From the NCBI RefSeq assembly GCF_012034245.1, contig NZ_JAATEO010000030.1, positions 1-64,000 of the forward strand: a stretch of DNA of 64,000 nucleotides, given 5' to 3'. Shown here piece after piece: positions 16,857-23,366 of this stretch. The stretch is from Micromonospora thermarum (GTDB lineage: Bacteria > Actinomycetota > Actinomycetes > Mycobacteriales > Micromonosporaceae). Position numbers and translations under genes: made by a program. Under the pieces are notes generated by a model. It saw only the letters and a list, made by a program, of their open reading frames with translations. It did no database searches and had not been told where the DNA came from. Numbering within the stretch: the first letter of the stretch is position 1; every line of letters starts with the position of its first letter.

Positions 16857-17702
16857 ATGCTGCGTGTCGCCGTACCCAACAAGGGCGCCCTCGCCGAGAA
16901 GGCCGCCCAGATGCTGCGCGAGGCGGGCTACCGCCAGCGCACCGACCCGAAGGACCTGGTCTGCCGGGACGAACCCAACGACATCGAGTTCTTCTACCTG
17001 CGCCCGAAGGACATCGCCACCTACGTCGGCTCCGGTGACCTGGACGTCGGCATCACCGGCCGGGATCTGCTGATCGACTCCGGCGCGCCGGCCGAGGAGG
17101 TCGTCGACCTGGCCTTCGGCCGGGCCACCTTCCGCTTCGCCGCTCGCCCCGAGGACGTCGACTCCGTGCAGGAGCTGGGCGGGCACCGGATCGCCACCGC
17201 GTACCCGGGCCTGGTCGAGCGGTACCTCGCCGACCTCGGCGTGAAGGCCGACGTGATCCGCCTCGACGGCGCGGTCGAGAACGCCATCCGCCTCGGTGTC
17301 GCCGATGTCGTCGCCGACGTGGTGGAGACCGGCGCCACGCTGCGGCAGGCCGGCCTGGTCGTGTTCGGTGAGCCGCTGCTGCGCTCCTCGGCCGTCCTGG
17401 TCCGCCGCGCCGCCGCGCCGACCCACCCGCAGTGCGAGCAGCTCCTGCGCCGCCTGCACGGGGTCCTGGTCGCCCGGCGCTACGTGATGCTCGCGTACGA
17501 CGTGCCGGCCGGCCTGCTGGACCGGGCCAGCTCGCTGACACCGGGCATCGAGTCGCCGACCGTCTCGCCGTTGCACCGCGAGGGCTGGGTGGCCGTGCAG
17601 GCGATGGTGCTCCGCGACGACGTGCACCGGATCATGGACGAGCTGTACGAGCTGGGCGCCCGCGCGATTCTCGTCACGAACATCCACGCCTGCCGGCTGT
17701 GA
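16857..17702 (+). CDS. hisG: ATP phosphoribosyltransferase, long form
   Basis: A 281-aa catalytic enzyme for the first committed step of histidine synthesis. It has the N-terminal LRVAVPNKGALAEKA and GDLDVGITGRDLL, the PRPP-binding segment VVADVVETGATLRQAGL, and the C-terminal ACT-like regulatory domain (ESPTVSPLHREGWVAVQAMV) that mediates histidine feedback in long-form HisG. ATG 16857 has TAAGGAG 9 nt upstream. Its stop overlaps the GTG of the next gene. Confidence 0.96.
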   Translation: MLRVAVPNKGALAEKAAQMLREAGYRQRTDPKDLVCRDEPNDIEFFYLRPKDIATYVGSGDLDVGITGRDLLIDSGAPAEEVVDLAFGRATFRFAARPEDVDSVQELGGHRIATAYPGLVERYLADLGVKADVIRLDGAVENAIRLGVADVVADVVETGATLRQAGLVVFGEPLLRSSAVLVRRAAAPTHPQCEQLLRRLHGVLVARRYVMLAYDVPAGLLDRASSLTPGIESPTVSPLHREGWVAVQAMVLRDDVHRIMDELYELGARAILVTNIHACRL

Positions 17703-18802
17703 GGCGGCACTTCCGGGAGCCCGGGGCGTCGCCGGCCGTACCGTCGTCGGCCCCGGCGGCGCCCCGACTGGTTCCCGCCTGGGTCGCGCTGGTGGTGGTG
17801 ACCCTCGGCGGGGCCGCCTCGGCGGCGCAGGGTGCGGTCAACGGCGAGCTGGGCGAGCGGGCCGGCGACGCCACCCTCGCCGCCGTGGTCAACAACCTGG
17901 GCGGATGCCTGCTGGTGGGGCTCGGGGTGCTGGCGTTCCGGACGCTCCGCGCCGACCTGCGCGGGTTGCGGCGGGCGGGCCTGCCCTGGTGGGCCTACCT
18001 GGGCGGGCTCGGCGGCGCGGCGATCGTCGTGCTCGGCGCGTACGTGGTGCCGGTTCTCGGGGTGGCGGTGTTCACCATCGCCCAGGTCGCGGGCGGCAGC
18101 CTCGGCGGGCTGGCGGTGGACCGCGCCGGCCTCGCACCGGTGGGGCGGATCGCGCTCACCGGCCCCCGGCTGGCCGGGGCGCTGCTGGGTGTGGCGGCGG
18201 TGACGCTGGCCCAGCTTGGGCAGCCGGTCGGCGACCTGGCTCTGGGCCTGGTCCTGCTCGCCGTCGTCGGCGGCGTGGCGGTGGCGTTGCAGGCCGCGCT
18301 CAACGGCCGGGTCTCGGACGCCAGTTCGGCCGCGGCCGGGGTGGCGGTGAACTTCGCCGTCAGCACCCCGGTCGTGCTGCTCGTGGCGGCGCTGGCGGGT
18401 GCCCTGACCGGTCCCGCCCCGACCTGGCCGGACGCCTGGTACCTCTACACCGGCGGCCTCCTCGGCGTCGGCATCGTCGCCAGCCTGGTGGTCGGCGTCC
18501 GGGTGGTGGGCGTCCTGCGGACCGGGCTGCTCCTGGTCGCGGGCCAGCTCGGCGGTGCGCTGGTGCTGGACGCGTTGCTGCCCGGCGGCCCGGGCGTCCG
18601 GCTGCCGGTGCTCGTCGGGGCACTGCTCACGCTGGCCGCGGCCCTGCTCGCGGGCCGGGACGCCGGGCGGGGCTCGGGGCGGCGCTCCGGGCGGGGCGAC
18701 ACTTCGCCCGTGCCGTCCGCCGGCCCGGCGGGGTTGCCCACGCAGACCTCCCGCGCTAACCCGGGCGACCCGGTGGAGCGGCCGTCCGGGCGTCGCTCCT
18801 GA
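17699..18802 (+). CDS. DMT-superfamily transporter, YdcZ type
   Basis: A 367-aa membrane protein with about ten hydrophobic segments arranged as two repeats (residues about 20-165 and 175-315), each with the pattern seen in the YdcZ (DUF606) family of drug/metabolite transporters: AAQGAVNGELGERAGDATLAAVVNNLGG in the first repeat and VALQAALNGRVSDASSAAAG in the second. The substrate is unknown. The C-terminal 50 residues are a hydrophilic Gly/Arg/Pro tail. The GTG start overlaps the hisG stop, so it is translationally coupled to hisG. Confidence 0.8.
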   Translation: MRRHFREPGASPAVPSSAPAAPRLVPAWVALVVVTLGGAASAAQGAVNGELGERAGDATLAAVVNNLGGCLLVGLGVLAFRTLRADLRGLRRAGLPWWAYLGGLGGAAIVVLGAYVVPVLGVAVFTIAQVAGGSLGGLAVDRAGLAPVGRIALTGPRLAGALLGVAAVTLAQLGQPVGDLALGLVLLAVVGGVAVALQAALNGRVSDASSAAAGVAVNFAVSTPVVLLVAALAGALTGPAPTWPDAWYLYTGGLLGVGIVASLVVGVRVVGVLRTGLLLVAGQLGGALVLDALLPGGPGVRLPVLVGALLTLAAALLAGRDAGRGSGRRSGRGDTSPVPSAGPAGLPTQTSRANPGDPVERPSGRRS

Positions 18803-18845
18803 CCGCCTGAGCGCCGGATCCCCGGCCAGCCGCTCGACGCCCTTC

Positions 18846-18906
18846 GCTCTGCTTCAACGGACGCACCAGTTCCGGTCCGAACTCATTGCGTGGAGTGAAG
18901 CAGAGC
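18846..18906. repeat. 11-bp inverted repeat in the gap before the PH-domain gene
   Basis: GCTCTGCTTCA (18846-18856) and its exact reverse complement TGAAGCAGAGC (18896-18906) flank 39 nt. The 284-nt gap (18803-19086) has no other gene. The repeat could be a terminator-like long hairpin for hisG-ydcZ, a protein-binding site or a dispersed repeat. No T-tract follows. Confidence 0.4.
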
Positions 18907-19086
18907 AGAGGGAGCGCCACCCGTCTACCTGGTCACCCCCGTCGGCGCTCGGCCCGGTGGCACCGGGCGGATTCCGCGACCGGCCACGGCAGGTCGGCGG
19001 CGGCGGACGCGGGCAGGCTGCGTGGACTCGGGCCGGCCGCGTGTGGCGGGCACGGGGCGGCCCGGGGCGGGTGGCAGACTGGTGGG

Positions 19087-19560
19087 GTGAGCGAAACCGA
19101 GTCGATCCGCATCCGGCCCCGCCGCATCCGGCTGGTCTGCTGGGCCTCGGCGGCCGCGCTGGTGGTGGTGTTCACCCTCCTGGCCACGTCGCTGACCGGG
19201 CCGACCGGCAACGGCTACGGCTCGTTCCAGCGGGGCGACCAGCTCGCCATGATCGGCCTCGGCGTGTTCGGCGCGCTCGGCTTCCTGCTCTTCACCCGCC
19301 CGATGGTCGAGGCCGACGCGCGGCGGGTGCGGGTGCGCAACGTGATCGGCTCGTACGAGCTGCCGTGGGAGGTCGTCCGCGGGGTCCGCTTCGACCGGGG
19401 CGCGCCGTGGGCCAGCCTGGAGCTGCACGACGACGACCTGCTGCCGATGGTGGCCCTCCAGGCCGCCGACAAGGAGCTGGCCGTCGAGGGGGTCCGCGCG
19501 CTGCGCCGCCTGCACCAGGCCCACCAGACCCGCCTGGCCGAGGGCGCGTCGGGGCGCTGA
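19087..19560 (+). CDS. Membrane-anchored PH-domain (bPH2-like) protein
   Basis: A 157-aa protein with two hydrophobic helices (about 18-40 and 58-75) followed by a soluble bacterial PH-like domain (EADARRVRVRNVIGSYELPWEVVRGVRF, WASLELHDDDLLPMVALQAAD). Such proteins occur immediately upstream of infC in many actinobacteria. The function is unknown. GTG 19087 lies 6 nt after CAGACT with no SD, again suggesting a leaderless message. The longer upstream frame lacks support. Confidence 0.75.
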   Translation: MSETESIRIRPRRIRLVCWASAAALVVVFTLLATSLTGPTGNGYGSFQRGDQLAMIGLGVFGALGFLLFTRPMVEADARRVRVRNVIGSYELPWEVVRGVRFDRGAPWASLELHDDDLLPMVALQAADKELAVEGVRALRRLHQAHQTRLAEGASGR

Positions 19561-19615
19561 CGGGCGCCCGGCACCCCGGTCGGGGAGCGATCCCGGGCCG
19601 GCAGTGGTGCCCCGT

Positions 19616-19645
19616 TTGGGCCTGCCCTGGGCGGGGGTGTAGTGT
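19616..19645 (+). promoter_or_regulatory. Promoter of the infC-rpmI-rplT operon
   Basis: TTGGGC (19616-19621) and TAGTGT (19640-19645), separated by 18 nt, form a sigma-70-like promoter just after the PH-domain gene. It would give an untranslated leader of about 250 nt before infC. Confidence 0.55.
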
Positions 19646-19805
19646 TGTCGAGTCGACCAGGCTGTCCGCGTGTGCGCGGGCGGCCGTGAAAGTGGGGCGC
19701 CTGCTCCCACCCGAGTCGCCGCGAGGCGGCCGGGTCCGGTCACCGGTTCCGGGCACGTCCCGGCTCCGGATGCGCGACCATGTGGTCGTGCCGACCGGTC
19801 GAGCG

Positions 19806-19836
19806 GGCCCTGGCATGCGCCGGGGCCTTCTGCTTT
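19806..19836 (+). terminator. Attenuator-like hairpin in the infC leader
   Basis: A 9-bp stem with one G-U pair (GGCCCTGGC at 19806-19814 with GCCGGGGCC at 19819-19827) and a 4-nt loop is followed by TTCTGCTTT. It lies inside the leader, 77 nt before the infC start, so it could act as a regulated terminator for the IF3/ribosomal protein operon. Confidence 0.5.
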
Positions 19837-19903
19837 CCGGGTCGGTTCCCACCCGGGAGCCGCGGGGTCGGCCACGCAGGAAAACTCGACTCGAGGAGGC
19901 CCC

Positions 19904-20536
19904 ATCAGCGTCGAACCACGCGTGAACGAGCAGATCCGGGCACGTGAGGTCCGACTGGTCGGCCCTGAGGGTGAGCAGGTGGGCATCGTCCCGCTGGAGC
20001 GCGCCCTTCAGCTGGCCGCGGACGTCGACCTGGACCTGGTCGAGGTTGCGCCGATGGCGCGCCCGCCGGTGTGCAAGCTCATGGACTTCGGCAAGTTCAA
20101 GTACGAGAGCGCACTGAAGGCGCGCGAAGCGCGGCGTAACCAGCAGCAGACCGTCATCAAGGAGATGAAGCTCCGGCCGAAGATCGACCCGCACGACTAC
20201 GAGACCAAGAAGGGTCACGTGGTGCGGTTCCTCAAGGCCGGCGACAAGGTCAAGGTGACGATCATGTTCCGCGGTCGGGAGCAGAGCCGTCCGGAGCTGG
20301 GGTACCGGCTCCTGCGCCGGCTCGAGTCCGAGATCTCGGAGCTGGGGTACGTCGAGGCCGCGCCGAAGCAGGACGGCCGCAACATGATCATGGTGCTCGC
20401 GCCGCACCGCGCCACCAAGGCGGCCGCCACGGCGGCCCGCGGCGGTGCGCTACCGCGGGGCGAGCGGGAGTCCGGCGCCCCAGAGGCGGCGCCGCCGGTC
20501 GAGCCGGCCGGGCCCGCCGGGACGACCGGCGAGTAA
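19904..20536 (+). CDS. infC: Translation initiation factor IF-3
   Basis: A 210-aa factor that prevents premature 70S assembly and checks the initiator tRNA-start codon pair. The N-domain (EPRVNEQIRAREVRLVGPEG, LDLVEVAPMARPPVCKLMDFGKFKYE) and C-domain (EMKLRPKIDPHDYETKKGHV, VTIMFRGREQ) are complete. An Ala/Pro-rich tail follows residue 175. AGGAGG at 19894-19899 points to the ATC codon at 19904. The only in-frame conventional start (GTG 19922) is 22 nt away from that SD and would remove six residues. Rare start codons in infC are known (AUU in E. coli) and allow IF3 to autoregulate. Confidence 0.93.
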   Translation: MSVEPRVNEQIRAREVRLVGPEGEQVGIVPLERALQLAADVDLDLVEVAPMARPPVCKLMDFGKFKYESALKAREARRNQQQTVIKEMKLRPKIDPHDYETKKGHVVRFLKAGDKVKVTIMFRGREQSRPELGYRLLRRLESEISELGYVEAAPKQDGRNMIMVLAPHRATKAAATAARGGALPRGERESGAPEAAPPVEPAGPAGTTGE

Positions 20537-20556
20537 CAGGGGAGAAGACGTTCCAC

Positions 20557-20751
20557 ATGCCGAAGATGAAGAGCCACACCGGGATGGGCAAGCGGGTCAA
20601 GGTGACCGGCAAGGGCAAGATCGTTGCCCAGCAGGCCGGCCTGCGCCACAACCTGGAGAAGAAGGCCTCCACCCGGACCCGCCGGCTGACCGGCACCGTC
20701 GAGCTGGCCAAGGCCGACGTGAAGCGCATCAAGAAGCTGCTCGGCCGCTGA
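20557..20751 (+). CDS. rpmI: Large-subunit ribosomal protein bL35
   Basis: A 64-aa basic protein starting PKMKSHTGMGKRVKVTGKGK and ending in KRIKKLLGR, which matches bL35 end to end. ATG 20557 is 20 nt after infC, with GGGGAGAAG upstream. Middle gene of the conserved infC-rpmI-rplT operon. Confidence 0.97.
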   Translation: MPKMKSHTGMGKRVKVTGKGKIVAQQAGLRHNLEKKASTRTRRLTGTVELAKADVKRIKKLLGR

Positions 20752-20783
20752 CGCGCGCCACCTGAACCGAAGAAGGAGTTGAG

Positions 20784-21176
20784 ATGGCACGCGTCAAGCG
20801 GGCTGTGAACGCCCAGAAGAAGCGCCGTACCCTGCTGGAGACCGCGAGCGGCTACCGCGGTCAGCGCTCCCGCCTGTACCGCAAGGCCAAGGAGCAGGTG
20901 CTGCACTCGATGCAGTACGCGTACCGGGACCGTCGCGACCGCAAGGGCGACTTCCGGCAGCTGTGGATCCAGCGGATCAACGCGGGCGCCCGCGCCAACG
21001 GGCTCACCTACAACCGCCTGATCCAGGGCCTCAAGCTGGCCGGCATCGAGGTCGACCGGAAGATCCTGGCCGACATGGCCGTCAACGACGCCGCCGCGTT
21101 CGCGGCGATCGTCGAGCTGGCCCGCGCCGCCGTCGCGGCCGAGGGCACCGGTGGCGCCGCGGCCCAGGCCGCCTGA
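20784..21176 (+). CDS. rplT: Large-subunit ribosomal protein bL20
   Basis: A 130-aa protein with the bL20 hallmarks ARVKRAVNAQKKRRTLLE, GYRGQRSRLYRKAKEQ and RRDRKGDFRQLWIQRINAG. The tail is Ala-rich. AAGAAGGAG precedes the ATG. bL20 is needed for early 50S assembly, and in other bacteria it represses this operon by binding the leader, which makes the structured leader before infC relevant. Confidence 0.97.
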   Translation: MARVKRAVNAQKKRRTLLETASGYRGQRSRLYRKAKEQVLHSMQYAYRDRRDRKGDFRQLWIQRINAGARANGLTYNRLIQGLKLAGIEVDRKILADMAVNDAAAFAAIVELARAAVAAEGTGGAAAQAA

Positions 21177-21192
21177 TCCACCCACGGCAGAT

Positions 21193-21236
21193 CGAGGCGT
21201 CTCCCATGCAGTCACGACCGCACGGGAGGCGCCTCG
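21193..21236 (+). terminator. Hairpin after rplT that encloses the trmH start codon
   Basis: CGAGGCGTCTCCC (21193-21205) pairs with GGGAGGCGCCTCG (21224-21236), 13 bp with one G-U pair. The loop (21206-21223) begins with the ATG of the next gene. It looks like the terminator of the ribosomal operon but also places the trmH start in its loop. Confidence 0.55.
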
Positions 21237-22096
21237 ACGCCGTCTCCGGGCCGTTCACCCCGCGTACCCCACGGGTCGTCGCCGCCCGCCGGCTCCAGCG
21301 CCGCCGGGACCGCGACGCGACCGGCCGGTTCCTGGCCGAGGGACCGCAGGCGGTCCGCGAGGCCCTGGACCGGCCCCGCACGGTCCTGGAACTCTTCGGT
21401 ACGCCCGCCGCGCTCGACCGGTACGCGGATCTGGCCGCCCGTGCCGCCGCCGACGACGTACCGGTCTCCGAGGTCACCGACGAGGCCCTCGCCGCGCTCA
21501 CCGAGACCGTCGCCCCGCAGGGCCTCGTCGCCGTGTGCCGGCACCTCGACGTGCCGCTGGACGCGGCCCTCGCGCGCGGGCCGCGGCTGGTCGCGGTCCT
21601 CGCTGGCATCCGCGACCCGGGCAACGCCGGCACGGTCCTGCGCACCGCGGACGCGGCCGGTGCCCAGGCGGTTGTCTTCGCCGGCGAGGCCGTCGACCCG
21701 TACAACGGCAAGGCCGTGCGGGCCTCCGCCGGCAGCCTCTTCCACGTCGACGTGGTGCGCGCGGCCGACCCTCTCGCGGTGGTCGCCGCGCTGCGGGCCG
21801 CCGGGCTCGCCGCGCTGGCCGCCACCGGGTACGGCGCGGACGACCTGGACGACCTCGCCGACGCCGGCCGGCTGGCCGCCCCCACCGCCTGGCTCTTCGG
21901 CTCGGAGGCGCACGGGCTGCCCGACGAGCTGACCGCCGCCGCCGACGCCCGGGTCCGGGTGCCGCTGCACGGGCGCGCCGAGAGCCTGAACCTGGCTGCG
22001 GCCGCGGCGGTGTGCCTGTACGCTTCAGCGAGAGCGCAGCGCCGGCCGTCGACCGGCCGCGCGGCCGAGACAGCAGGGGAGAGCGTCCGCCCATGA
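21206..22096 (+). CDS. TrmH/SpoU-family (SPOUT) RNA methyltransferase
   Basis: A 296-aa predicted 2'-O-ribose RNA methyltransferase. The N-terminal RNA-binding domain (RLQRRRDRDATGRFLAEGPQAVREAL) is followed by the trefoil-knot SPOUT domain with motif 1 IRDPGNAGTVLRTADAAGA, motif 2 AWLFGSEAHGLP and motif 3 VPLHGRAESLNLAAAAAV. Whether it modifies 23S rRNA or tRNA cannot be decided. ATG 21206 is the only conventional start before the conserved N-terminus, although it falls in the loop of a strong hairpin. The TGA overlaps a 19-codon mini-ORF. Confidence 0.9.
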   Translation: MQSRPHGRRLDAVSGPFTPRTPRVVAARRLQRRRDRDATGRFLAEGPQAVREALDRPRTVLELFGTPAALDRYADLAARAAADDVPVSEVTDEALAALTETVAPQGLVAVCRHLDVPLDAALARGPRLVAVLAGIRDPGNAGTVLRTADAAGAQAVVFAGEAVDPYNGKAVRASAGSLFHVDVVRAADPLAVVAALRAAGLAALAATGYGADDLDDLADAGRLAAPTAWLFGSEAHGLPDELTAAADARVRVPLHGRAESLNLAAAAAVCLYASARAQRRPSTGRAAETAGESVRP

Positions 22097-22152
22097 ACGC
22101 GCCACGGCGTTCGTTTAGCCAGCCCGCCGGTGTCGGCGGGCGGCGGGCCTGA
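22093..22152 (+). CDS. 19-codon mini-ORF before pheS, overlapping an RNA hairpin
   Basis: ATG 22093 overlaps the trmH stop (ATGA). The frame encodes a 19-residue basic peptide beginning MNAPRRSFSQPAG. It contains a single Phe codon, so a classical phenylalanine attenuator is doubtful. Its second half forms the 8-bp hairpin GCCCGCCG/CGGCGGGC (22122-22141). Confidence 0.3.
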   Translation: MNAPRRSFSQPAGVGGRRA

Positions 22153-22184
22153 CCTGCTCACCCCACAACTCCCACCGGCGGGCT
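22121..22184 (+). promoter_or_regulatory. Mutually exclusive RNA hairpins between trmH and pheS
   Basis: AGCCCGCCGGTG (22121-22132) can pair perfectly with CACCGGCGGGCT (22173-22184), 12 bp. The same 5' arm can instead form a tight 8-bp hairpin with 22134-22141 (4-nt loop). Alternative structures of this kind are typical of attenuators or terminators. Confidence 0.45.
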
Positions 22185-22204
22185 GCGGCGAAGCCGCGCG
22201 TCCG

Positions 22205-22210
22205 TAGACT
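22205..22210 (+). promoter_or_regulatory. -10 element TAGACT for pheST
   Basis: TAGACT matches TANNNT and lies 53 nt before the pheS ATG, downstream of the alternative hairpins. It suggests that pheST also has its own promoter. No clear -35. Confidence 0.4.
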
Positions 22211-22263
22211 CGCTTCGCCGCCTGACGAGGGCCGGCGCCGCCGTGAGGGAGTGCCCGTACGCC

Positions 22264-23331
22264 ATGACCTACCGCAACGATCCGTACGACCCGAAGCAGG
22301 TCGCCCTGCTCGACCCGGCCGCCCTGGCCGAGGCCGTCGCCGCCGCCGAGAAGGCGTTCGCCGACGCCGCCGACCCGGACGCGCTGACCGCGCTGCGCCC
22401 CGCGCACCTGGGTGACCGGGCCCCGGTCTCGCTGGCCCGCCGCGAGATCGGCGCGCTGCCGCCGGCCGCCAAGGCCGACGCCGGCAAGCGGGTCAACGAG
22501 GCCCGCCGGGCGATCGAGTCCGCGTACGCCGCCCGCGCCGAGGTGCTCGAGCGCGAGCAGGCCGAGCGGATGCTGATCGAGGAGCGGGTGGACGTCACCC
22601 TGCCGTACGACCGGCGCCAGAAGGGCGCGCGGCACCCGGTCAGCACCCTCATGGAGCAGATCACCGACTTCTTCGTCGGGATGGGCTACGAGGTGGCCGA
22701 GGGGCCCGAGGTCGAGCTGGAGTGGACGAACTTCGACGCGCTCAACATCCCGCCGGACCACCCGGCGCGCGGCCTGATGGACACCTTCCACGTCGCGCCC
22801 GAGAACTCGGGCATGGTGCTGCGGACGCACACCTCACCGGTGCAGGCGCGGACGATGCTGACCCGCACGCCGCCGATCTACGTGATCTGCCCGGGCCGCG
22901 TCTACCGCACCGACGAGCTGGACGCCACCCACGCGCCGGTCTTCCACCAGGTCGAGGGCCTGGTGGTCGACAAGGGCATCACGATGGCGCACCTGCGCGG
23001 CACCCTGGACCACTTCGCGCGGGCCATGTTCGGCCCGGAGGCGAAGACCCGGTTCCGCCCGCACTACTTCCCGTTCACCGAGCCGTCCGCGGAGTTCGAC
23101 GTCTGGTTCCCGGAGCACCGCAAGGGTCCGCAGTGGGTCGAGTGGGGCGGCTGCGGCATGGTGAACCCGCGTGTGCTGCGGGCCTGCGGCATCGATCCGG
23201 AGGTCTACTCCGGATTCGCCTTCGGCATGGGCATCGACCGCACGGTCATGTTCCGCCACGGCGTCGGCGACATGCGGGACATGGTCGAGGGCGACGTCCG
23301 GTTCACCCGGGCGTTCGGATACGGGGCGTAG
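22264..23331 (+). CDS. pheS: Phenylalanine-tRNA ligase alpha subunit
   Basis: A 355-aa class II synthetase catalytic subunit. An N-terminal coiled coil (residues about 12-85) is followed by the catalytic core with HPVSTLMEQITDFFVGMGYE, the NFDALNIPPDHPAR motif, RTHTSPVQARTM, CPGRVYR and the Phe-pocket/motif 3 segment GFAFGMGIDRTVMFRHG. ATG 22264 is preferred to GTG 22243 because it gives the usual short N-terminus, but the SD is weak for both. It works as an alpha2-beta2 enzyme with PheT encoded 35 nt downstream. Confidence 0.96.
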   Translation: MTYRNDPYDPKQVALLDPAALAEAVAAAEKAFADAADPDALTALRPAHLGDRAPVSLARREIGALPPAAKADAGKRVNEARRAIESAYAARAEVLEREQAERMLIEERVDVTLPYDRRQKGARHPVSTLMEQITDFFVGMGYEVAEGPEVELEWTNFDALNIPPDHPARGLMDTFHVAPENSGMVLRTHTSPVQARTMLTRTPPIYVICPGRVYRTDELDATHAPVFHQVEGLVVDKGITMAHLRGTLDHFARAMFGPEAKTRFRPHYFPFTEPSAEFDVWFPEHRKGPQWVEWGGCGMVNPRVLRACGIDPEVYSGFAFGMGIDRTVMFRHGVGDMRDMVEGDVRFTRAFGYGA

Positions 23332-23366
23332 TGCGGGCACGAGTTTCGGAGACGGTGGTCTGAGTC

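Noticed and set aside
18846..18906. The 11-bp inverted repeat as an insertion-sequence end or attachment site
   Set aside because: No transposase, target duplication or recombinase is nearby. A hairpin or binding site is simpler.
22093..22152. Classical phenylalanine attenuator leader peptide for pheST
   Set aside because: Only one Phe codon is present and a TAGACT promoter element lies downstream of it, so the Phe-run logic is missing. Kept only as a structural observation.
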